A stretch of DNA of 64,000 bases, taken from assembly GCA_013821315.1 (NCBI GenBank), contig JACDHA010000001.1, positions 1 to 64,000 of the forward strand, given 5' to 3'. Position numbers and translations under genes: made by a program. The notes under the pieces were generated by a model. That model did no database searches, was not told the DNA's origin, and saw only the letters and a program-made list of their open reading frames with translations. This document shows positions 51,804 through 59,456 of this stretch, piece after piece. This DNA comes from Candidatus Dependentiae bacterium (GTDB lineage Bacteria; Babelota; Babeliae; Babelales; Babelaceae). Every line of letters starts with the position of its first letter. Positions within the stretch are counted from its first letter, which is position 1.

Positions 51804-52676
51804 ATGTGTATAAAAGAAATAGTAATTACTTCTCTGTTATTGGTAGCCATTTGTAGTAATGTAGCTAACGCTATGACAGAACATAGTAATAAAGTTAATA
51901 AAAGAAAAAGACAAGAGCGCTATGAGCAACGTCAAGCAAAGCACCAAGAGCGTGAACAGCAAAGGTATAGTACTAATGAGCTTATTAAAGCTATTAGCGA
52001 AAAAAATGTAACAAAAGCACAAGAGTATCTTGATCAAAAAGCCAATCCTAATGCTAGTAAATATATTGACGATAAAGAAGAGCTATTGCTTCATGTGGCT
52101 TTGCGTTCTAATCAGCCTGATATGGTATTGCTTTTACTTAAGTATAAAGCCCTTACTCAGTTGCGCTGCCATTGTGATTTTACTGCACTTCATTCAGCTG
52201 CTCAAGAAGGCAAAGTGAATTTAGTTAAACTTATACTTAACTATGGAGGTTTAGTAGATGCAAAAGCAGAAAATAAAATACCTGTTATGGTCTCAGGCAA
52301 GTCTCCAGCAACGGACTTTTTAACCACTTATGCTGTACTAGAAAAAAACGTAGAGCTTAGCCCAACGCGAGAACTGCTCTGTCAGGCACTTGAGAATGGC
52401 TATGTTAAGTTAGCAGCTCGTTTGCTAAGAGCTGGTATTATACCAACTCTTGCAGGCTTACAATTAGTTAAAGATTTCTATTTTAAAAGCCAAATAGCTG
52501 GTGATTGTGTCGATAGCGATGCTTATAAAACTCTAGGCCGTATGCTTAAAGTCCATTTAGGTATGTTTGAACCTGTCTCTGGTGTAGCAAGAACAGGTAT
52601 TAGCCAAGGTCTTAATGCTCAAGGAATACCTGTAGATATTCAACACATTATTGCTCAATTTTTGCATGATGTTTAA
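51804..52676 (+). CDS. Exported ankyrin-repeat protein with C-terminal F-box-like tail (290 aa)
   Basis: I prefer ATG 51804; an upstream TTG adds six residues. A signal peptide (1-24) and a highly charged coiled stretch (NKRKRQERYEQRQAKHQEREQQ, broken here) precede two to three ankyrin repeats (~75-150: ELLLHVALRSNQPDMVLLLLKYK, FTALHSAAQEG). The protein ends in GIPVDIQHIIAQFLHDV, a helix of the LPxxI..II..L type that recurs in several exported proteins of this window. The ribosome site is weak. Confidence 0.75.
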   Translation: MCIKEIVITSLLLVAICSNVANAMTEHSNKVNKRKRQERYEQRQAKHQEREQQRYSTNELIKAISEKNVTKAQEYLDQKANPNASKYIDDKEELLLHVALRSNQPDMVLLLLKYKALTQLRCHCDFTALHSAAQEGKVNLVKLILNYGGLVDAKAENKIPVMVSGKSPATDFLTTYAVLEKNVELSPTRELLCQALENGYVKLAARLLRAGIIPTLAGLQLVKDFYFKSQIAGDCVDSDAYKTLGRMLKVHLGMFEPVSGVARTGISQGLNAQGIPVDIQHIIAQFLHDV

Positions 52677-52695
52677 TACCTGTCTCGTATGCTTA

Positions 52696-53442
52696 CTATA
52701 CAATACTTTTATTAGAAGCCATTCTAGGTTCATAATAAAAAGTTGTATTTTGCGGGATGTTTAGCGATGCTAAAGTTGCCTTGGCATCTGTTTTAGGAAT
52801 AGTTTCATGCTGAGAATTACGTCGATAAGTTAAGTTTATTTCTTCCTCAGATTTATTAAGAACTTGGGCTGCAGCTTGATATATCTCGCTTACGGTTGGA
52901 TTATTAGTTTCTAAAACAATGTGATAAGCATTTCCTATCCTATTATCTATAGTGTAAAAATTCATGTTTTGCATAACCCATTGATATGCTTCAGGAATAT
53001 TAAGTTGCTCAATTGCTTTTTTTATAACAGGAAAGAAAGTTCTAGTATAATACCTTTTTCCATGAGTATTTTTGACAAAGTTTTTAACGTAAGGCACAAG
53101 TAGTTTTTTAAGATTTATAGGGTTATTAATAACAGTAGTGACTGCGGGGTTTAATAAAGTAACTGTTTTCAGTATTTTCCCTACTTGCTCAGGTGTATTG
53201 TTAGAAGGTATCACTTGTAAAACAAGGGAGAATAATGATTGAGGATCTTTAATCATGCTAGTAAATTCTTTGTTTACTAAAGCAAAATTTTTTAAGTTTT
53301 GTACTGCCTCTTGAGGTGTATTTGCCGAGAGCAGTTGAGAAACTATAAGTGGTTTTAAGTCTTTTGGTAAGTTAGTTAAACTATTTTTTTCCATCGCTTG
53401 CACTGTTGATCCAAGCATAAGTATTATAAGCTGTTTTTTCAT
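52696..53442 (-). CDS. Exported F-box-like protein with C-terminal ubiquitin-like domain
   Basis: ATG 53442 has AAGGA 5-6 bases upstream and starts a short signal peptide (MKKQLIILMLGSTVQA). Residues ~22-65 carry an F-box-like pattern: NLPKDLKPLIVSQLL followed by LKNFALVNKEFTSMI, i.e. LPxxL...I...L ... LVNKxF. A helical middle (~70-160) follows. Residues ~166-240 align with ubiquitin by pattern: TVSEIYQAAAQ, SEEEINLTYRR, then ATLASLNIPQNTTFYYEPR, matching TIENVKAKI, DQQRLIF and RTLSDYNIQKESTLHLVLR. F-box proteins dock substrates on SCF ligases; a ubiquitin-like tail would add a second ubiquitin-pathway contact. Both calls rest on pattern reading without a structure prediction. The protein has no GG terminus. 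Confidence 0.6.
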   Translation of the reverse strand: MKKQLIILMLGSTVQAMEKNSLTNLPKDLKPLIVSQLLSANTPQEAVQNLKNFALVNKEFTSMIKDPQSLFSLVLQVIPSNNTPEQVGKILKTVTLLNPAVTTVINNPINLKKLLVPYVKNFVKNTHGKRYYTRTFFPVIKKAIEQLNIPEAYQWVMQNMNFYTIDNRIGNAYHIVLETNNPTVSEIYQAAAQVLNKSEEEINLTYRRNSQHETIPKTDAKATLASLNIPQNTTFYYEPRMASNKSIV

Positions 53443-53668
53443 AACGTCCTTTTTTGGCAATGGCTAAGTAATTACTTTAAAAATAATTATTTTTTTTATT
53501 TACACAGTAATATTAATAAGATATCATAATTAAATTTCAAATGTAAATAAAATTATATTCGAGTTAAAGGTTCTGTTTTTTCTTTAAAGTGCTTCTTCTT
53601 GACAATTAAAGTTCCAGAGAAGTAGGTTTATAAAGTAAAAGATACACACCCCATCAGGAGGCATTATA

Positions 53669-53875
53669 ATGGCATTCAGCGTTAAATCTAAAAAAAGTGG
53701 TAAAACATACTATTTACACACTCAAGAGGTTGAATTAAGAAGTGGGCGCAAACAAAGAATTTATTTCTTTGCTGGTGATAAACGTGAAGGCGTTCTTCTT
53801 GAACTTCCAGAAGGTTACGAAGTAACTGAAAATGCTCGCACAGGGCTTCCTATGTTACGTAAAAAACAGAAGTAA
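53669..53875 (+). CDS. Small conserved-looking protein (68 aa)
   Basis: A basic soluble protein starting at ATG 53669 with a very good CAGGAGG ribosome site. It has a strand-rich opening (SVKSKKSGKTYYLHTQEVELRSG), an RIYFFAGDKREG turn and a basic tail (MLRKKQK). No signal peptide; the shape resembles small cytosolic or DNA/RNA-binding proteins, but I cannot name the family. It has its own terminator. Confidence 0.75.
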   Translation: MAFSVKSKKSGKTYYLHTQEVELRSGRKQRIYFFAGDKREGVLLELPEGYEVTENARTGLPMLRKKQK

Positions 53876-53892
53876 TAGTTACTGCTGTTAAC

Positions 53893-53924
53893 GAAAAGGC
53901 GTTTATATAAACGCCTTTTCTTTC
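53893..53924 (+). terminator. Terminator after the 68-aa gene
   Basis: GAAAAGGCGTTTA pairs with TAAACGCCTTTTC, 2-nt loop, with a TTTC-rich tail. Confidence 0.85.
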
Positions 53925-54013
53925 TTTAAAACGGTACAACTCTTGTGTTGAGAAGCTTAATTTTGTTATTTTTATAACTAATATATAAGTTGTAAAATAA
54001 TAAAGGAGCTGCT

Positions 54014-54211
54014 ATGTCTGACAGAGAAAAAAATAAATTTTATGAAAAACCAGAGCACAAGCCTCAAGTAAAGCATTGGGTTGAATCACAGAGTGATACA
54101 ACACCTTCTGGAGGTGTAACTCAGGCACAAGCAGGTGCAACGGGTATTTTAAAATCTATAGACTCTAAAAAAATAGAGCCTAGATTAAAAAATCAGGCAG
54201 ATAAGAAATGA
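54014..54211 (+). CDS. Small hydrophilic protein (65 aa) upstream of gnd
   Basis: An AAAGGAG site leads to a 65-codon frame rich in Lys, Gln, Ser and Gly (KNKFYEKPEHKPQVKHWVES; GGVTQAQAGATG), likely disordered and cytosolic. Its stop overlaps the ATG of the dehydrogenase gene (ATGA), which suggests translational coupling. No homologue recognised. Confidence 0.65.
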   Translation: MSDREKNKFYEKPEHKPQVKHWVESQSDTTPSGGVTQAQAGATGILKSIDSKKIEPRLKNQADKK

Positions 54212-55131
54212 AAGTAGGCGTTATTGGCCTAGGGCATATGGGTGGCCCCATCGCGCATAAATTTTATCGTGAAAACAAAGACCTCGTTGTTTTTGATAGC
54301 AATCCTGCGGTAAGACAACTATTTAGTAATGCCGGATTAAGAGTAGCACATACTATAGAAGAGCTTAGCGACGACGTTGAGGTTATTTGGGTTATGGTGC
54401 CTGATCAGGTTGTAGACAGTGTTCTTGATCATTTGTGTGCATGCATAAATCCTCATACGGTTATTATCGATGGAGGTAATAGCCATTTTAGGGACACTGT
54501 AAGAAGAGCTGCTGCCATGAATGCAAAAGGGTTAGCTTACCTTGATTGTGGTACTTCGGGAGGATTATGGGGTGCTGAGCATGGCTTTAGTATGACTATT
54601 GGTGGTGATCAAAAGGTATTTGATCGTGTTAAAGAAGTGTTTAAAACTCTTGCAGCGTCTCCAAGCTCTTATGCCTTAGTGGGATCTTCAGGTGCAGGTC
54701 ATTATGTTAAAATGGTTCATAATGGTATTGAGTACGCTTTGCTGGAGTCATATGCTGAAGGATTTTTCTTACTTCATAACAACAAACACTACAACCATTT
54801 TGATCTGGCTGCGATTAGCGCTGTTTGGAATGATGGTGCAATTATTCGCTCCTGGTTACTCTCGCTCTTTCATGATGTTCTTATGCATGATCAAAATCTC
54901 TCATTAATTAATGGTGCTATAGGTGAAAATGGTACTGGCCGCTGGATGGTTGAAGAGGCAGCAAATGCGGATATTTCACTTAAACTTATAGAACATGCTT
55001 TAGCTATTCGCCAACAATCACGTGACTTTGGGGGTGATTACCGTACTAAACTAGTAGCTATGGTGCGTCATGTTATGGGAGGTCATCCTATTTCTCAAGA
55101 AGCATGCTCTGTTTGCCAAGAAGTAAAATAG
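54208..55131 (+). CDS. gnd: 6-phosphogluconate dehydrogenase, decarboxylating (short NAD-type)
   Basis: A 307-residue member of the short 6PGDH class, which oxidises 6-phosphogluconate to ribulose 5-phosphate and CO2. Rossmann loop GLGHMGG (7-13), DGGNSHFRDT (~90-99), CGTSGG (~114-119), and GSSGAGHYVKMVHNGIEY (~155-172) with the catalytic Lys and Asn are all present. Short forms without the third domain often use NAD. The start overlaps the 65-residue gene. Together with rpiB at 1.1 kb it indicates at least part of the pentose phosphate pathway is kept. Confidence 0.92.
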   Translation: MKVGVIGLGHMGGPIAHKFYRENKDLVVFDSNPAVRQLFSNAGLRVAHTIEELSDDVEVIWVMVPDQVVDSVLDHLCACINPHTVIIDGGNSHFRDTVRRAAAMNAKGLAYLDCGTSGGLWGAEHGFSMTIGGDQKVFDRVKEVFKTLAASPSSYALVGSSGAGHYVKMVHNGIEYALLESYAEGFFLLHNNKHYNHFDLAAISAVWNDGAIIRSWLLSLFHDVLMHDQNLSLINGAIGENGTGRWMVEEAANADISLKLIEHALAIRQQSRDFGGDYRTKLVAMVRHVMGGHPISQEACSVCQEVK

Positions 55132-55142
55132 GTATTTTCAGC

Positions 55143-55832
55143 TTAGAGTCCCTTAGGGTCATTTTTGTGGCTAAAAATTACTGGCACTAAAGCAAGAGCA
55201 CCCAGAAGCGTAAACGCGCCTAGTAGTGGAAGAGAAATAATATCCTTAAGTGACTCTATAGTGCCAAGTTGTTGTCCTGCAAAGCAGTAAGCAAAGCTGC
55301 CCGGAATAATACCTACACCTGTTGTAAGTATAAAAGTTTTTAATGTAATAGGTAATGCGCCTGCAAGTATATTAATCAAAAAAAATGGAATAAATCCCAT
55401 AAGTCTGAGCGCAAGCAAATAATAGGCCCCTTTTGAGGCTACATTTCTCTTGAGAGTTGCTAGTTTTGCTCCATAGTTATTTTTAATCCAAGAGCCCAAA
55501 AAATAGCGTGAAATCAAAAATGATCCTGTTGCTCCAGTTGTTGCTGCGATAACAGTAAAAAGCGTGCCTGGTAGTACACCAAATAAAAAACCACCAGCAA
55601 GAGAAAACAAGACTGCTCCTGGTAACGATGCAGTAGTAAAAAGGGCATAGCTTGCTATGTATATAAAAACAGCGCGTATATAATGTTGATGGACAAATAT
55701 ACTCAGAGCATCTTTGTGATATTTTAAATTTTCTAGACTAAATAATCCTGAATGACTAATGAAATAGCCTAGTAACACAAGACACATTAAAAAAAACATT
55801 CCCAGTACCCATTTTTTAGGCGCATATTTCAT
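55143..55832 (-). CDS. TVP38/TMEM64-type (DedA/VTT) membrane protein
   Basis: A 229-residue inner-membrane protein with five to six helices and the VTT-domain core GAVLFSLAGGFLFGVLPGTLFTVIAATTGATGSFLISRYF (~75-115, given in parts), GxxFG-like glycine motif and the later LRLMGFIPFFLINILAGALPITLKTFI. Family members are lipid scramblases or transport-related; substrate unknown here. It converges on gnd with an 11-bp gap. Confidence 0.85.
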   Translation of the reverse strand: MKYAPKKWVLGMFFLMCLVLLGYFISHSGLFSLENLKYHKDALSIFVHQHYIRAVFIYIASYALFTTASLPGAVLFSLAGGFLFGVLPGTLFTVIAATTGATGSFLISRYFLGSWIKNNYGAKLATLKRNVASKGAYYLLALRLMGFIPFFLINILAGALPITLKTFILTTGVGIIPGSFAYCFAGQQLGTIESLKDIISLPLLGAFTLLGALALVPVIFSHKNDPKGL

Positions 55833-55998
55833 GATAATCCTTAGGTAAATAAAATATCTACCTTACACTATAATTAAATTTTACCTAGTTAAGAAAGTAA
55901 AATGTTGTAATTAAAAGTATTTGTGCGCTAAAATAAACGTACAACAAGTATTGTATGTTATGTAAGAACAATAAAATTATAGTTTTAAGGAGAATCGT

Positions 55999-56535
55999 AT
56001 GCAATATGCAGTGCAATCTATACATCGTAACTGGTTTATATATTTTATTCTAGGATTATTATTTACGTTTATAGGTTTTTTAGGACTTATATTTGTTGGC
56101 ACTTCCACTTTAGCATCGGTTATTTATTTAGGAGCAATACTTGTTAGTATAGGAGCTCTGGAGGCGATTAGATCTTTTAAGCTAGGTTTTTCGGGTAACG
56201 CCTTTGTGCATTTGATTATGAGTTTGCTCTATGGCGCAGTTGGCATTTTTATGATATTAAAACCTGAGGTAAATGCTTTAACTTTAACTTTGGTGTTAGG
56301 TATTGGTCTTACGGTTGTTGGAGTTGCACGTACTTTTTTTGCTGCTACACACTCTTTGCCTAACCGTAACTGGTTGTTGTTTCAAGGCTTGGTGACAATA
56401 GCTTTAGGACTTATTATTTGGCTTCAATGGCCAGTGTCAGGAACTTGGGCTCTTGGCACCATAATTTCAACAGATATTATCTTAAATGGCTTTGTGTGGA
56501 TGAAGGTAGCATTGCAAGCGCGTTATGCCCGCTAG
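55999..56535 (+). CDS. HdeD-family membrane protein (DUF308)
   Basis: A 178-residue protein with six short helices in a repeated pattern, opening MQYAVQSIHRNWFIYFILGLL and containing VIYLGAILVSIGALEAIRSF, typical of HdeD. In E. coli it belongs to an acid-resistance cluster, but the family is widespread and its biochemistry is unknown. It carries an AAGGAG site and its own terminator; not in an operon with acid-stress genes. Confidence 0.85.
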   Translation: MQYAVQSIHRNWFIYFILGLLFTFIGFLGLIFVGTSTLASVIYLGAILVSIGALEAIRSFKLGFSGNAFVHLIMSLLYGAVGIFMILKPEVNALTLTLVLGIGLTVVGVARTFFAATHSLPNRNWLLFQGLVTIALGLIIWLQWPVSGTWALGTIISTDIILNGFVWMKVALQARYAR

Positions 56536-56613
56536 TTGTTAACTGAAAATATAAATTTATACTATGCTTGAAATAGGTCTATTATTTTGATGCTAATTTA
56601 ACAATTGGTAATT

Positions 56614-56650
56614 AAAAAGGGGAGCCTCTAGAAATAGAGATTCCCTTTTT
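56614..56650. terminator. Terminator between the HdeD-like and ankyrin genes
   Basis: A 16-bp imperfect stem (AAAAAGGGGAGCCTCTA with TAGAGATTCCCTTTTT), GAAA-type loop and T-run, usable from both sides. Confidence 0.8.
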
Positions 56651-56670
56651 ATAATTTAAAAGCCAGATTG

Positions 56671-57132
56671 CTAAAGGTATAGTTCTTGCGCTTGTTGAGG
56701 TTTTAAAGAAATTGTAAGCTTGGGTTTACTAAATACCTGTTTTAAGCCTTTAAGTAAGAGAGAACGTCTTAGTATGTTAATCAACTCTTTATTGTTTTTT
56801 TCTTTAGCTAAAGCAAGCGGCGTTTGGCCTGCATTATTGTTAATAGCGGCTTCAGCGCCCTGTGCAAGTAGTAGCCGTACAGCATGATAATTTTCGCTTT
56901 CAACTGCTGTATGAAGCAATGTTGAGCCTTCTGTATTTTTGTAGTTAATAAGAGTAAGTTTGGATAAAAAAAGATTTATAGTATTGTGCCTTTGTTTTAC
57001 AATAGCCTCAGAAACTATATTCCAGTATATAAGTTCTGCAGTACTAGAAATTGTCTTTGTTGTTTGATACATAGATTGTGTAGGAAAAACAAAAAAAACA
57101 CCTACAAGTAGAGCGCAGATAGTTTTAGACAT
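56671..57132 (-). CDS. Exported ankyrin-repeat protein (153 aa)
   Basis: A signal peptide (1-20) and two to three ankyrin repeats (~48-120; EGSTLLHTAVESENYHAVRLLLAQGAEAAINNNAGQTPLALAKE, split by function). The last ~30 residues are a Lys-rich, Leu-containing tail (LKGLKQVFSKPKLTISLK). Likely a small binder. It has an own start with a weak ribosome site and lies head to head with the next exported gene. Confidence 0.75.
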   Translation of the reverse strand: MSKTICALLVGVFFVFPTQSMYQTTKTISSTAELIYWNIVSEAIVKQRHNTINLFLSKLTLINYKNTEGSTLLHTAVESENYHAVRLLLAQGAEAAINNNAGQTPLALAKEKNNKELINILRRSLLLKGLKQVFSKPKLTISLKPQQAQELYL

Positions 57133-57226
57133 ACAAATTCTCTTTCATTGCCTTGTTTTTACCATTTTAGCATTGTGTATACTAACAATAATTTTAAAAT
57201 AAAACTACTATGACATTTATTTATTA

Positions 57227-57256
57227 TTGACTATTTTAAATATATTTTGATATTCT
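57227..57256 (+). promoter_or_regulatory. Probable promoter of the 152-aa exported gene
   Basis: TTGACT and TATTCT boxes with an 18-bp spacer, 56 bp before the ATG at 57312. Confidence 0.4.
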
Positions 57257-57311
57257 AAGACTAGGGTGGCATATTATTTTGCTAAAAATAAAATTAAAAA
57301 AAGGAGTTTTT

Positions 57312-57770
57312 ATGAATACCAAGCTTATAGCATTATTTGGTTGCGTGATGCTAGCGCCAACGTTGTTTGGTTATTGTGTTTATTTTAAAGAGGGATCTAC
57401 AGGTAAAATAGGTGTTGCTATTTATAAACAGGATCAAACGAAAGCTCTAACTGCAGTACCTATCGACTACGCGCGGTTAGGTACTGCATCTGCTGAGCAT
57501 AGAGATATGTCTCCAGGCAGTAAAGCTTGTTGGAATTGGAAAGAAATAAACAAAAAGCTATTTTCAAATAAGGGCAATCAAAATACGCCGCTATTTTTTG
57601 CTGTTTTTAATGCCACTATAACAAAAGGTGCTCCTCTGAATGTAGAAATTTTAGCGACAGGTAGTTTGCCTTTAGGCGGTGGTTTATTTATTGATAAAAA
57701 AGATGGTAAAGTTATTTGGCAAGCGTATACTTTTGACAATAAATTATTTGCAAGTAACACAAAAGCATAA
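57312..57770 (+). CDS. Exported protein (152 aa), unknown
   Basis: ATG 57312 has AAGGAG 5 bases upstream and opens a signal peptide (MNTKLIALFGCVMLAPTLFG). The mature part is a beta-rich domain with a Cys pair (CVYFKEG; CWNWKEI) and a VNIEIL-type strand later (PLNVEILATGSLPLGGGLFIDKK). No family recognised; the N-terminal VYFK...KIGVAIYKQ faintly recalls the N-terminal domain of the other exported proteins. Followed by a divergent-to-convergent Cys-rich gene. Confidence 0.6.
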   Translation: MNTKLIALFGCVMLAPTLFGYCVYFKEGSTGKIGVAIYKQDQTKALTAVPIDYARLGTASAEHRDMSPGSKACWNWKEINKKLFSNKGNQNTPLFFAVFNATITKGAPLNVEILATGSLPLGGGLFIDKKDGKVIWQAYTFDNKLFASNTKA

Positions 57771-57819
57771 ATTTCAAAGAGTTGCTTATATAACTAAGCA
57801 ACTCTTTAAGAGAAAAATA

Positions 57820-58077
57820 TTAGCAGTTGCAAGGATTGCAGTTACAAGGAGAGCACTGGCAATTATTAGGACTTAAAACTGTTTTTACCGTTTTTACTAC
57901 AGTTGTTACTAGTGCCCCTTGGGAACACTGACAAGGGTTAGCGCTACAAAGTGGCGCGCAAGTGCAGGCATTTGCATAACCCATTCCAGGTCTTCTTAAT
58001 TGGTTATTGAAAAGTGGAAATGTTACGTTAGTGTAGGCTGTAAGAGCAAGTAGTGTGTATACTAAGCGAAAATTCAT
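57820..58077 (-). CDS. Exported cysteine-rich small protein (85 aa)
   Basis: ATG 58077 has AAAGGA upstream. A signal peptide (1-20) precedes a chain with 11 cysteines in CxC and PC patterns (ACTC, PCQC, NCQCSPCNCNPCNC at the end). The dense CxC tail suggests metal binding or a disulfide-cross-linked surface peptide. A Val/Thr-rich strand (TTVVKTVKTV) separates two Cys clusters. No homologue recognised. Confidence 0.65.
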   Translation of the reverse strand: MNFRLVYTLLALTAYTNVTFPLFNNQLRRPGMGYANACTCAPLCSANPCQCSQGALVTTVVKTVKTVLSPNNCQCSPCNCNPCNC

Positions 58078-58208
58078 AGAGGTTCCTTTAGAGGTAAGTA
58101 GTAACAAAAAAGCGATTGAACTACTCTAGTATAGCTGCTATAAACCTAAAATTCACGTTTTACCTGATTTATGAGTCTTGACGTTCTCGCATAGTTAATG
58201 CTGGTGAG

Positions 58209-58733
58209 ATTCTGAATTCAACCGGAGATAGCCATATTAAAAGGAAGACTAAAGGATCAAGTAACCAAAGCAAAGCACGACTGTCAGTAGCTAAAGCTCA
58301 TGAAAGAGCAGCTGCTGCACGTAACCATTTTCAACATACATGGACAAAGCGATTGGTAGACGAAAACTAAGCTATCATCGTAGAAGATCTCCATGTTAAA
58401 GGTATGCTCAAAAATAGAAAGCTTTCTAAAGCTATTAGTGATGCTTCATGGTACTCATTTATAACTAAGCTTGAATATAAGCTCTCTTGGCAAGGAAAAT
58501 GCTTTAAGAAAGTTGATCGCTTTTATGCTTCAACTAAAACATGTAATGCTTGTGGCACTCTACAAGAGACGCCATTAAATAAAAGAATATACAGTTGCAG
58601 TTGTGGTTGGAAAGCATCAAGAGATACTAATGCTGCGTTAAATATTAAAAAGCAAGGCATAGAAAAGTTAAAGGCGGCTGGATATACCCCAGATCATAAC
58701 GACATGATTTGGTACCCGTGGAGGCCTGTGTAA
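58209..58733 (+). pseudogene. Decayed TnpB (IS200/IS605-type) transposase-associated nuclease
   Basis: The frame reads as the C-terminal half of a TnpB: STGDSHIKRKTKGSSNQSK, AKAHERAAAARNHFQH (split), then IIVEDLHVKGML with the RuvC-II motif, KVDRFYASTKTCNACG and CSCGWKASRDTNAALN holding the four-Cys zinc finger and the final RuvC Asp. A TAA at 58368-58370 interrupts it (in DEN-stop-AIIVEDL), and the N-terminal half including the bridge and RuvC-I is missing. So it cannot be an active RNA-guided nuclease. No TnpA is nearby. Confidence 0.85.
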
Positions 58734-58798
58734 GACTTCATCTGAAGCTACGGCCTATGAAGCGAGAAGCCTTCTCCTTTAGGTCGAGGAGATATCAC
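58734..58798 (+). mobile_element. Right end of the TnpB element (omega-RNA/right-end-like)
   Basis: GAAGCCTTCTCCTTTAGG-TCGAGGAGATATCAC (split), following the tnpB stop, matches the usual IS200/IS605 right end, where a GAAGCC...CTTTAGG hairpin closes the guide RNA scaffold and the element ends near TCAC. The sequence directly to the right resumes a different protein frame. The left end was not recognised. Confidence 0.6.
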
Positions 58799-58799
58799 C

Positions 58800-59111
58800 C
58801 AGAACAGAAATATATGTCACAACAAAGTTAAGTGTGTAGTCTTTAATGTTATCCCGCCTACCACTCGATGTGGACTAGATAGCATGCCTCTACATGGAAC
58901 CGCTCAAGACCGAGTTACCCTAACTAAACTACTTAATAGTATATTAAAACGTGAATGTACTAAAAATAATATAGCTATGCTTGATGTATATAACTTTTAT
59001 GCTTTACCTGATGGAACGCTTAATCCACGTTTAAGTGATAGTTGCATGCATATTAATATGCTTTGTAATTACCACATAAGACAGGCATTAGTAAGAATAG
59101 CAAGATCTTGA
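58800..59111 (+). pseudogene. C-terminal part of an SGNH/GDSL-hydrolase-like gene interrupted by the TnpB element
   Basis: From 58800 the frame reads as the end of a hydrolase: VVFNVIPPTTRCG, LTKLLNSILKRECTKNNIAMLDVY and DGTLNPRLSDSCMHIN, where the D and H are the triad pair of SGNH enzymes. There is no start with a ribosome site before the ATG at 58884 (which lies mid-domain), and the N-terminal half with the catalytic Ser is absent, replaced by TnpB DNA. A diverged second tail lies at ~60.5 kb. So it is a broken gene. Confidence 0.65.
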
Positions 59112-59456
59112 CTAGGTCTCCAGTTACTATAATTGATAGACCTTTGGATAAGTATCTTTAAGTTTGTTAGGTATTATAGTTTTAGACTTATGGCAAATTT
59201 TTATACTCACTATAACACTTGTTTTACTAAAACTCTGTAATCAAGGCTGCTTTGACTTTATGTCAATCAAAAACAGCATGCTATCTTACGACAATCCTGT
59301 AGATTATTGAATGAAATAATTTTTAAGTGTGGCATTTAATTGTAGTAAAACAAATTGAATTAGTAAACCATATATCAAGTTAAATTATTGTATATTATTA
59401 ATAAATGATATATACTGGTATAAATACTATAATTATCATAAATAGAAAGGTTGCAT
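59112..59456. other. 345-bp AT-rich gap before the ankyrin gene
   Basis: No coding frame with a ribosome site, no hairpin terminator with a stem above 8 bp and no RNA gene seen. It is mostly A/T and ends in GAAAGG just before the ATG at 59457. Confidence 0.3.

Noticed and set aside
57279-57311. Extended start of the 152-residue exported protein
   Set aside because: The upstream codons are Lys-rich and would precede the signal peptide; AAGGAG fixes the start at 57312.
58404-58733. Functional TnpB-type nuclease
   Set aside because: The N-terminal half is absent and a stop codon lies upstream in the same frame, so no active enzyme can be made.
58884-59111. Independent 75-residue gene
   Set aside because: Its ATG lies in the middle of an SGNH-like domain whose frame continues upstream to the TnpB right end; no ribosome site.
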